Shown: one piece after another, positions 18,854-26,074 of the stretch | Position numbering within the stretch: position 1 is the stretch's first letter | Layout: every line of letters begins with the position of its first letter | From: Psychrobacter sp. UBA3962 | GTDB lineage: Bacteria > Pseudomonadota > Gammaproteobacteria > Pseudomonadales > Moraxellaceae | DNA length: 64,000 bases | NCBI RefSeq assembly: GCF_002385225.1 | Contig: NZ_DGDC01000022.1 | Coordinates: 43,896-107,895, forward strand | Direction: 5' to 3' | The notes under the pieces: generated by a model | Database searches by the model: none | What the model was told of the DNA's origin: nothing | Seen by the model: only the letters and a program-made list of their open reading frames with translations | Program-made: the position numbers and the translations under genes

Positions 18854-20113
18854 ATGAGCAAAGTATCCCCAGGAACTGACAAAAATAACGATAAATTTAG
18901 CTGGCGTATTTTTGGGCCAGGTATTTTATTAGCAACAGGCGCAGTCGGCGGCTCGCATCTTATTTCATCGACTCAAGCCGGCGCGTTATACGGCTGGCAG
19001 TTGGCGATTATGATTATTTTGGCCAACTTCTTTAAATATCCGTTTTTTAAATTCAGCACAGACTATGTGTACGACACAGGTGAGTCGCTCATTGCGGGCT
19101 ACGCCAAGAAGTCTGCTGTTTATTTATGGGTATATAGCATACTATTGTTGGCCTCAGCGGTGATTAGCGTTGGCGCAGTGGCACTCTTAACCTCGGTTAT
19201 TCTACAGTTCATGCTACCTGAAGGATTAATGTCCATCACTTTAGTCTCGCTATTAGTAATGGGGGTGTCTTGGTTGTTCTTAGTACTGGGCCATTACAAA
19301 CTGTTAGACCGATTTAATAAATGGATTATGGCTGCGCTCATCATCACCACAATCTTGGCGGTGTTTATTGCTGCTGGCAAGCCAATTGCTAGGGTGCCTG
19401 ACTTCGTAGAAATGTCACCTTGGAATATGGCCTCGTTAGGCTTTATTGTGGCGCTAATGGGCTGGATGCCTGCACCGCTCGAATTTGCGGCCATGACCTC
19501 AATGTGGACCAAAGAAAAAGTGAAAACCGACCATACCACGTATAAACAAGGCTTAATTGATTTCAATGCGGGGTACATCTCAAGTGCTATTTTGGCATTG
19601 TTCTTCTTGGCGTTAGGGGTATTTGTGCAGTACGGCTCTGGTGCCGAAATTGAGATGCAGGGCGGGGCTTATATTGGTCAGCTGATTAATATGTATACCG
19701 CTACCATTGGCGACTGGTCTAAGTTATTAGTGGCATTTGTGGCCTTTATGGTGATGTTTGGTACGACTGTGGCCTGTGCCGATGGTTATGGCCGCTCATT
19801 GGCAGAAAGTACGCGTCTTATCAAAGGCGATGCTGAAGCGAGTAATAAGCAAACCTTATTTTGGACTACTTACACTGTATTGGGTGGCTTTATTTTAATC
19901 ACTTTCTTCCAAGGTCAGCTAGGAAGCATGTTGAAGTTTGCCATGATTTCAGCTTTTGTGCTGGCTCCGGTATTTGGTTGGCTTAACTACTCATTAATTA
20001 AAAGCCAAAAACAGCTGTCAACGGGCATGACTATTTATAGTATTTCTGGACTTATATTTCTAGCGGCTGTGGCTCTGTTATTTATGGCCCAGCTAACCGG
20101 CTTAATCGCTTAA
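18854..20113 (+). CDS. Divergent Nramp-family metal ion transporter, copy 1
   Basis: A 419-residue polytopic membrane protein (about 11 hydrophobic segments) of the Nramp superfamily. In canonical Nramp the unwound first helix has Asp-Pro-Gly-Asn. Here the matching place reads ATGAVGGSHLISSTQAGA, so the metal-binding Asp and Asn are absent. In helix 6 the canonical Met-Pro-His is GWMPAPLE. This is a recognised divergent branch, and the substrate may not be Mn/Fe. The ATG at 18854 follows TTGAGG; the longer frame from 18791 adds a non-conserved lead. It is followed 78 bp later by a close paralogue. Confidence 0.88.
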   Translation: MSKVSPGTDKNNDKFSWRIFGPGILLATGAVGGSHLISSTQAGALYGWQLAIMIILANFFKYPFFKFSTDYVYDTGESLIAGYAKKSAVYLWVYSILLLASAVISVGAVALLTSVILQFMLPEGLMSITLVSLLVMGVSWLFLVLGHYKLLDRFNKWIMAALIITTILAVFIAAGKPIARVPDFVEMSPWNMASLGFIVALMGWMPAPLEFAAMTSMWTKEKVKTDHTTYKQGLIDFNAGYISSAILALFFLALGVFVQYGSGAEIEMQGGAYIGQLINMYTATIGDWSKLLVAFVAFMVMFGTTVACADGYGRSLAESTRLIKGDAEASNKQTLFWTTYTVLGGFILITFFQGQLGSMLKFAMISAFVLAPVFGWLNYSLIKSQKQLSTGMTIYSISGLIFLAAVALLFMAQLTGLIA

Positions 20114-20136
20114 ATTGCAATAAATAATTTAACTTA

Positions 20137-20151
20137 CTCTGCTTAGCAGAG
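20137..20151. promoter_or_regulatory. Small hairpin between the Nramp paralogues
   Basis: A perfect 6-bp stem CTCTGC/GCAGAG with a TTA loop lies in the 78-bp gap between the two transporter genes. There is no good T run after it, so it may be a weak terminator or an mRNA processing/stability element. Confidence 0.35.
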
Positions 20152-20191
20152 CTCCTTTATAAGACACAAACGCATTTAAGGTAATTAACTA

Positions 20192-21454
20192 ATGAGCACT
20201 TCTTCTACTCATTCAGCCCAAAGCAACGCTGGATTCAATTGGAAAAATTTCGGCCCTGGTATTTTGTTAGCCACCGCAGCCATTGGTGGCTCGCATTTGA
20301 TTTCGTCGACCCAAGCCGGTGCGTTATACGGTTGGCAATTGGCAATCATGATCATTTTGGCCAACTTCTTTAAATATCCGTTCTTTAAATTTGGTACGGA
20401 CTATGTCTATGAGACCGGAGATTCTTTGGTAGCCGGCTATGCCAAAAAGTCAAAGCTATATCTTTGGGCATTTTTTATATTATCGCTGGCAGCTTCGGTC
20501 ATTAGTACTGGCGCTGTTGCCTTATTAACTGCTGTTATTCTGGGCTTTATGTTGCCGGAAAGTTGGGGCTTATCAACCACAACCTTGTCGTTAATAGTCA
20601 TGAGTGTGTCGTGGCTATTCTTAATCCTTGGCCACTATAAAATGCTCGATAAAGTGACTAAGTGGATTATGGTGGCATTGACCTTGGCAACCTTAGCAGC
20701 AGTTATCATTGCTGCTGGCAAGCCCACTGCCATTGCTCCTGACTTTGTGGCTACTTCCCCTTGGAATATGGCTACTCTAGCCTTTATCGTGGCGCTAATG
20801 GGCTGGATGCCAGCACCGCTTGAGTTCTCTGCCATTAACTCCATGTGGATTTCTGCTAAGATCAAAAACGATCATACCACCCACCGTCAAGGCCTAATCG
20901 ATTTCAACGTTGGTTTTATTGCTACTTCTATTCTGGCTTTATTGTTCTTAGCATTAGGCGTGTATGTGCAGTACGGCTCTGGGGTAGAGATTCAGACTCA
21001 AGGCGGCGCGTATGTCGACCAGTTGATTAACATGTACACGGCCACTATTGGTGAGTGGTCAAGATTACTGGTCGCCTTTATTGCCTTTATGGTGATGTTT
21101 GGTACCACCATTACCTGTGCCGATGGCTATGGCCGAGTCAATGCCGAAAGCTGGCGCTTAATCAAAGGCGATATGGCTGCTTCGCAAAAACAAATCCTAG
21201 TATGGACCACCTACTGTGTTTGGGGAGGATTTATTATTATCACTTTCTTCACAGGTCAGCTAGGAGCGATGCTGAAATTCGCTATGATTACTGCCTTTGT
21301 TTCTGCCCCTATCTTTGGTTGGTTAAATTACTCTCTTGCCAAAAATCATCAGCAGTTATCGCCAGGCATGAAGCTTTATAGTATTGCAGGGTTGATTTTC
21401 TTAGGCGGCATCGCGCTATTATTTATGGCTCAGCTACTAGGCCTAATTGATTAA
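20192..21454 (+). CDS. Divergent Nramp-family metal ion transporter, copy 2
   Basis: A 420-residue paralogue of the preceding gene, clearly similar along its whole length: the same GGSHLISSTQAGALYGWQLA stretch, FFKYPFFKF, GWMPAPLEF and VMFGTT..CADGYGR. Differences are concentrated in loops and in helix 5. It also lacks the Asp-Pro-Gly-Asn motif. The tandem arrangement points to local duplication followed by divergence, perhaps giving two affinities or two substrates (inference). A terminator follows at 21550. Confidence 0.88.
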   Translation: MSTSSTHSAQSNAGFNWKNFGPGILLATAAIGGSHLISSTQAGALYGWQLAIMIILANFFKYPFFKFGTDYVYETGDSLVAGYAKKSKLYLWAFFILSLAASVISTGAVALLTAVILGFMLPESWGLSTTTLSLIVMSVSWLFLILGHYKMLDKVTKWIMVALTLATLAAVIIAAGKPTAIAPDFVATSPWNMATLAFIVALMGWMPAPLEFSAINSMWISAKIKNDHTTHRQGLIDFNVGFIATSILALLFLALGVYVQYGSGVEIQTQGGAYVDQLINMYTATIGEWSRLLVAFIAFMVMFGTTITCADGYGRVNAESWRLIKGDMAASQKQILVWTTYCVWGGFIIITFFTGQLGAMLKFAMITAFVSAPIFGWLNYSLAKNHQQLSPGMKLYSIAGLIFLGGIALLFMAQLLGLID

Positions 21455-21476
21455 CTGGCTGTTGATTAACTGGCTG
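21447..21476 (+). repeat. 15-bp tandem duplication over the Nramp-2 stop codon
   Basis: TTGATTAACTGGCTG occurs twice back to back. The first copy contains the TAA stop of the upstream transporter (21452-21454). It is probably a slippage duplication with no coding effect. Confidence 0.8.
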
Positions 21477-21549
21477 TTAACGGTTATCTGCCAATATATA
21501 CGGCAATAATCCACTGACACTAATTAACTGACAATGATTGTCTTTATTT

Positions 21550-21583
21550 AGAGCTGCTTTGATTACCAGGCAGCTCTTTTTTT
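21550..21583 (+). terminator. Rho-independent terminator after the Nramp pair
   Basis: Stem AGAGCTGC (21550-21557)/GCAGCTCT (21570-21577) has a 12-nt loop and is followed directly by a run of T. Confidence 0.75.
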
Positions 21584-21744
21584 GGCTTTTAAGTTTTTAG
21601 CTGTGGCATATCGGTTATAAACTAACAAAAACTACTGGAGTAGCTTTATCAATTTGCTGTTGTATCGGTCAGCAGTTACGTTATATAGTTTAATATTCCC
21701 TTATTCCTTCGCTTTAGAGCCTATAAAGCAATTTGGAGGCTTAT

Positions 21745-22497
21745 ATGATAGGTTTTAGGTTTTTCCAAAAGACAGATAACAGCTTATCAGCCCAAGGTGA
21801 TAAAGCTCGCAATCATTATGGGGTAATGCTGTCATTATTACTAAGCACGGCCCCATTAGCTCTGATAGGTTGCAAACCCCCACCTCCAAACCCTATGTTG
21901 CAAACCATCCCCACCGATGCTGAAAAATGGCAGGATAAACTGGGGGACACTTTAGAGCAACTATCGGAGGAAGATAGACAGCTGTTGAGCCGTTATATGA
22001 TACGTATGCGTTTGAGTGAAGCTTATGAAAAAGGCGCTATGCCGCGGATAACTATTGGCAAAGCATTAGAACAACAACGTCAATATGAAGTGCTGCACCC
22101 AAATAACCCCACAGGTCGTAAAAGCCCAGTCACTCAGGATGCTCAACAAAGCGAGTTCAGCCTTACCTTGCTACCCGCGCATACCAGTACAACGGATAGC
22201 CTGAACAATGTTGAGCTGTCTTTTGTGTTAACAAACAGAAGTAATGTCGCTATTAATAGCTTTAAAGGGACGCTGCTTTTACGCTATCCTGCTTTCAAAA
22301 AGCCGAAGTCTGTGGTGATTCCGCTGACTAAGTTTGAGCCTCCAATTGCGCCCAATAATGCCAATAAAATAAGGGCGGATGTGAGTATCTCAGATACCAA
22401 TGTGATGAAAGCTATTCAAAGCCCGCAAAATATTGAAATTGTAGTCACAAACGGTGAAATGGTATTAGCCGACGGTCGTGTTATTGAATTTGAGTAA
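21745..22497 (+). CDS. Predicted lipoprotein of unknown function
   Basis: A 250-residue protein. A charged lead of about 25 residues precedes a hydrophobic segment ending in ALIGC, which fits a lipobox at about Cys43; it is followed by KPPPPNP. The middle is helical and charged (EKWQDKLGDTLEQLSEEDRQ). The C-terminal 110 residues are beta-rich (VELSFVLTNRSNVAINSFKG...), like an immunoglobulin-type domain with a conserved 'LTN' strand. The ATG at 21745 has a perfect TTTGGAGG site; a TTG-type start 12 bp upstream does not. The LysR gene begins 20 bp after the stop, so the two may be co-transcribed. I do not recognise it. Confidence 0.78.
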   Translation: MIGFRFFQKTDNSLSAQGDKARNHYGVMLSLLLSTAPLALIGCKPPPPNPMLQTIPTDAEKWQDKLGDTLEQLSEEDRQLLSRYMIRMRLSEAYEKGAMPRITIGKALEQQRQYEVLHPNNPTGRKSPVTQDAQQSEFSLTLLPAHTSTTDSLNNVELSFVLTNRSNVAINSFKGTLLLRYPAFKKPKSVVIPLTKFEPPIAPNNANKIRADVSISDTNVMKAIQSPQNIEIVVTNGEMVLADGRVIEFE

Positions 22498-22517
22498 AGA
22501 GTTCTAATGAGGAATAA

Positions 22518-23480
22518 ATGCAACTAAAAAGACTCACCGCTTTTCACACAGTCGCCGAATTAAAAAGCTTTAGTGAAGCGGCCTCTGCTACTGAATTATC
22601 ACAGCCTACGTTAAGCCGTTTAATCAAACAGTTAGAAGACGACATTGGAGTCGAGCTTATTGATCGCTATCATCGCCCGTTGCAGTTGACCCCTGCAGGG
22701 CTATTTTTTTATGAGAAAGTAGATTCGATATTAAAGGAGCTTGATAGCAGCATTAGCTTGACCCAAAAAATAGCTCATCCACCTGACACCCTAAATATCG
22801 GCTTTGTGCCTTCGGTATTGTACGGGCTGCTACCTACCATTATCTCTCGTATCAAGCAGCGTCTTCCCAATCTTGAAGTCCATCTGAAAGATATTAGCTC
22901 CTTTAAGCAGGTTAATGCCCTTAAGGCGGGCGAGATTGATGTGGGTTTTGGCCGCTTCAGCCATGAGGATGCCAGTATCAAGCAGCTGCTATTGCGCCAT
23001 GAACGCTATGTCGCAGCTTTACCTAACACCCACCCTTTAACCGCTCAACAAGAGCTTCATCTGTCGCAGCTTCAAGACAGTCGTATTATTCTCTACCACC
23101 AAACTCACTTACCCGCCGCTAATATCCCAGCTGCACAGCGCTCAGATTACGACAGTCCTGCACTTATTGGCGAGCCGTTATTACATTTATTTGCCAAACA
23201 ATCTGCTTTGCCCCATCAAACCACCTCCGTTAGCGATATTCAGATAGCGCTTGGCCTAGTGGCTGCCGGTGAAGGCATAACTTTAGTGCCTGACAGCTTG
23301 AAATCTGTACGTACTGAGCAAATCAGTTACCGCAAGCTGGTTCACGAGGATGCGACCTCGCCTATTTATCTTTGCGCCCTACAGAACCCTACTCACCCAG
23401 CATTCGAGACGTTACTTGAAGTCATTTACGAGATTTACGAACAGCGAGGCATCACCTATCGTCGTGCAACTAAAGCCTAG
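22518..23480 (+). CDS. LysR-family transcriptional regulator
   Basis: A 320-residue LysR-type regulator. The winged helix-turn-helix spans residues 1-62 (KSFSEAASATELSQPTLSRLIKQLE). The effector domain spans about 90-310, with the GFVPSVLYGLLPTIISR strand and the later GLVAAGEGITLVPDS motif typical of the BenM/CatM-type fold. It lies on the same strand just before prpB, 315 bp upstream. LysR regulators usually act on adjacent genes, so it is a candidate activator of the prp operon, where many bacteria use PrpR or GntR proteins instead (inference). Confidence 0.87.
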   Translation: MQLKRLTAFHTVAELKSFSEAASATELSQPTLSRLIKQLEDDIGVELIDRYHRPLQLTPAGLFFYEKVDSILKELDSSISLTQKIAHPPDTLNIGFVPSVLYGLLPTIISRIKQRLPNLEVHLKDISSFKQVNALKAGEIDVGFGRFSHEDASIKQLLLRHERYVAALPNTHPLTAQQELHLSQLQDSRIILYHQTHLPAANIPAAQRSDYDSPALIGEPLLHLFAKQSALPHQTTSVSDIQIALGLVAAGEGITLVPDSLKSVRTEQISYRKLVHEDATSPIYLCALQNPTHPAFETLLEVIYEIYEQRGITYRRATKA

Positions 23481-23795
23481 CAGCGATACTTTATTAGTAT
23501 AATTGTAACAAAATATGTATTTTAATCTTTATTTATTAGGCTCAACTTACAGTTTATAAATACCATAGCCTATAAACTGTGCATTTATAAATACATTTAT
23601 TCATAAATTGAATAAAATTAGTAAAACTAAAAATATAATGCTTTTTAAATAATTAATATGTTATTTCACCCTCTTCCTTATTGCTAATATAAGGGGTAAT
23701 CTATTGCTAAATCTTATCCCTATATAAAAACTATCTTCATTTAATAATTATGGCTAGTCATTGTACTGGCGCCTTCTTAAATCTAAGGAAAGATT
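23481..23795. other. 315-bp prp promoter region, very AT-rich
   Basis: This region lies between the LysR regulator gene and prpB. It contains the perfect inverted repeat at 23549-23580 and two TTGCTAA elements at 23681 and 23704. No ORF is supported. The prp promoter must be here, but no -35/-10 pair with good spacing was found, which fits an activator-dependent promoter. Confidence 0.45.
23549..23580. promoter_or_regulatory. Perfect inverted repeat, candidate LysR operator or weak terminator
   Basis: ACAGTTTATA (23549-23558) and TATAAACTGT (23571-23580) form a 10-bp perfect dyad with a 12-nt spacer, and the arms contain T-N11-A type spacing. It lies 69 bp after the LysR stop and 216 bp before prpB. 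There is no T run, so an operator is slightly preferred over a terminator. Confidence 0.4.
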
Positions 23796-24689
23796 ATGAC
23801 CTCTATCTCTGCCGGCAAGCGTTTCCGCGATGCCATCTCTGAACAAAAAGCCAATAACCAGCCTTTACAAATCGTCGGCACCATCAATGCCTACACTGCG
23901 ATGATGGCCAAACAAGTAGGCCATAAGGCTATTTACTTGTCTGGTGCTGGCGTGGCGAATGCCTCATACGGTCTTCCAGACTTAGGAATGACCAGCTTAG
24001 ACAACGTTTTGGAAGATGCTAGCCGTATTACCAATGCGGTGGATACTCCCTTATTAGTAGATATTGATACCGGTTGGGGCGGCGCGTTTAACATCGCACA
24101 AACCATCAAAAAGATGGAAAAAGCTGGTGTTGCAGCGGTACATATCGAAGACCAAGTGGCACAAAAACGTTGTGGCCACCGTCCTAATAAAGAAATTGTT
24201 TCGACCAGTGAAATGGTAGACCGTCTAAAAGCTGCTCTTGATGCCAAAGTAGATTCTGACTTTGTGGTGATGGCTCGTACCGATGCGCTATCTGTTGAGG
24301 GTTTAGAAGCAGCAGTAGAACGTGCCGTGGCTTTCCAAGAAGCGGGCGCCGATATGATTTTTGCCGAAGCGCTAACCGATATCGAAATGTATCGTAAATT
24401 TACTGACGTACTAGACATCCCAGTACTAGCGAACATGACTGAATTTGGTCAAACTGATTTGTATACTACAGAGCAGCTATTCAATGTGGGTGTGGATATG
24501 GTGCTATACCCGCTATCTGCGTTCCGTGCGATGAATAAAGCGGCCTTAAATGTATATCAGCATCTGTTAAATGATGGTACTCAAGAAGCGGTGGTTGACA
24601 CCATGCAGACTCGTATGGAGCTGTATGACTTCTTAAATTACCATGATTTTGAACAAAAGTTAGATCAGCTTTTTGCTCAGAAAAAGTAA
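23796..24689 (+). CDS. prpB: 2-methylisocitrate lyase PrpB
   Basis: A 297-residue enzyme of the isocitrate lyase/PEP mutase superfamily. It cleaves 2-methylisocitrate to pyruvate and succinate, the last step of the methylcitrate cycle. Diagnostic parts are [29 protein letters not shown] (metal-binding Asp pair), [16 protein letters not shown] with the catalytic loop KRCGH, and VMARTDAL. The length is normal. It is the first gene of the prp operon, with ATCTAAGGAAAG upstream of the ATG. Confidence 0.96.
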   Translation: MTSISAGKRFRDAISEQKANNQPLQIVGTINAYTAMMAKQVGHKAIYLSGAGVANASYGLPDLGMTSLDNVLEDASRITNAVDTPLLVDIDTGWGGAFNIAQTIKKMEKAGVAAVHIEDQVAQKRCGHRPNKEIVSTSEMVDRLKAALDAKVDSDFVVMARTDALSVEGLEAAVERAVAFQEAGADMIFAEALTDIEMYRKFTDVLDIPVLANMTEFGQTDLYTTEQLFNVGVDMVLYPLSAFRAMNKAALNVYQHLLNDGTQEAVVDTMQTRMELYDFLNYHDFEQKLDQLFAQKK

Positions 24690-24812
24690 AACATAAGTCG
24701 CTAAAATAGCGCAGTAAACTTATTTATGCTTTAACTTATATCTTTAATTCACCACTAGTTTTAATTTATAACTATTTAACTTATCAAGTCACCTAAAAAA
24801 AGGATTTTTATT

Positions 24813-25943
24813 ATGGCAGCAGGTAAAAAATTATCAGGCGCAGGCTTACGCGGACAAGTTGCAGGCAAGACAGCATTATCAACAGTAGGTAAATCAGGCT
24901 CAGGTCTGACTTACCGCGGTTATGATGTCAAAGATCTGGCTGAGAACTGTATCTTCGAGGAAGTGGCTTATCTATTGTTATACGGCGAGCTACCAACCCA
25001 AGCTCAGCTGGATGACTACCAAGCTACTTTGAAACAGCTGCGTGATTTACCACAGCCTCTAAAAGATGTGCTAGAGCGTATTCCACAAGATGCGCACCCA
25101 ATGGACGTCCTACGTACTGGGTGTTCAATGCTAGGTAACCTAGAGCCAGAAGATAGCTTTGAGCAGCAGTTAGAGAAGACCAACCGTATGCTATCTGCTT
25201 TCCCAGCCATCATTAACTACTGGTACCGCTATAGCCATGAAGGCGTAAAAATTGACTGTGTTACCGATTCAGACACCATCGGTGGTCACTTCTTACACCT
25301 GCTAAAAGGTGAGAAGCCAAGCGAGCTACACGAACGTGTAATGAACGTCTCTTTGATCCTGTATGCTGAGCATGAGTTTAACGCTTCTACGTTTACTGCC
25401 CGTGTTTGTGCGTCTACCCTATCAGATCTATTCTCTTGTATCACTGGCGCTATCGGCTCATTACGTGGCCCACTACATGGCGGCGCTAACGAGGCAGCAA
25501 TGGAACTAATTGAGAAGTTCCAAAGCCCTGATGAGGCGGAAGAAGGCTTAATGGGCATGCTTGAGCGTAAAGAGAAAATCATGGGCTTTGGTCATGCTAT
25601 CTATAGTGAATCAGATCCGCGTAACGTAATTATCAAACAGTGGGCTGAAAAATTAGCCGCTGATGTGGGTGATGAGGTGCTATACCCAGTGTCTGTACGC
25701 TGTGAGGAAGTAATGTGGCGTGAGAAAAAACTGTTCTGTAACGCCGACTTCTTCCACGCATCAACTTATAACTTTATGGGTATTCCAACCAAACTATTTA
25801 CCCCAATCTTCGTATGCTCGCGTCTAACGGGCTGGGCCGCTCACGTATTTGAGCAACGTGCAGATAACCGTATCATCCGCCCAAGTGCTGAGTATATCGG
25901 TGAAGAGCCAAGATCAGTACCCGAAATCAGCGAGCGTGGTTAA
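24813..25943 (+). CDS. prpC: 2-methylcitrate synthase PrpC
   Basis: A 376-residue citrate synthase-family enzyme that joins propionyl-CoA and oxaloacetate to 2-methylcitrate. It starts KKLSGAGLRGQVAGKTA, the PrpC signature, and has GLTYRGYDVKDLAENCIFEEVAYLL, the catalytic GPLHGGANEAAM loop (His), the GFGHAIY His motif and the C-terminal Asp in FHASTYNFMGIP. The length agrees with PrpC rather than the longer hexameric GltA. It lies 123 bp behind prpB and a good AAAAGGA site precedes the ATG. Confidence 0.95.
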   Translation: MAAGKKLSGAGLRGQVAGKTALSTVGKSGSGLTYRGYDVKDLAENCIFEEVAYLLLYGELPTQAQLDDYQATLKQLRDLPQPLKDVLERIPQDAHPMDVLRTGCSMLGNLEPEDSFEQQLEKTNRMLSAFPAIINYWYRYSHEGVKIDCVTDSDTIGGHFLHLLKGEKPSELHERVMNVSLILYAEHEFNASTFTARVCASTLSDLFSCITGAIGSLRGPLHGGANEAAMELIEKFQSPDEAEEGLMGMLERKEKIMGFGHAIYSESDPRNVIIKQWAEKLAADVGDEVLYPVSVRCEEVMWREKKLFCNADFFHASTYNFMGIPTKLFTPIFVCSRLTGWAAHVFEQRADNRIIRPSAEYIGEEPRSVPEISERG

Positions 25944-25995
25944 TTTACATGATTGGTTTAAGCGTGATTAATTTAAAAAATATTTAAACTTATAC

Positions 25996-26035
25996 AAGGG
26001 CGTGTCCAGCAAAAAATAAATGCTAGACACCCCTT
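25996..26035 (+). promoter_or_regulatory. Imperfect hairpin between prpC and acnD
   Basis: The 25996-26011 arm pairs with 26021-26035 (core GTGTCCAGCA/TGCTAGACAC, one mismatch, 9-nt loop). Only three T follow, so it may be a leaky terminator or an mRNA processing point that tunes acnD relative to prpBC. Confidence 0.4.
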
Positions 26036-26074
26036 TGTTCAATTTAATCATTTAATTATCAAGGATGGCCCGTT

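Noticed and set aside
23933..24436. 167-codon open frame on the minus strand opposite prpB
   Set aside because: It is an antisense shadow of a clear enzyme gene, Ser/Ala-rich, with no ribosome site.
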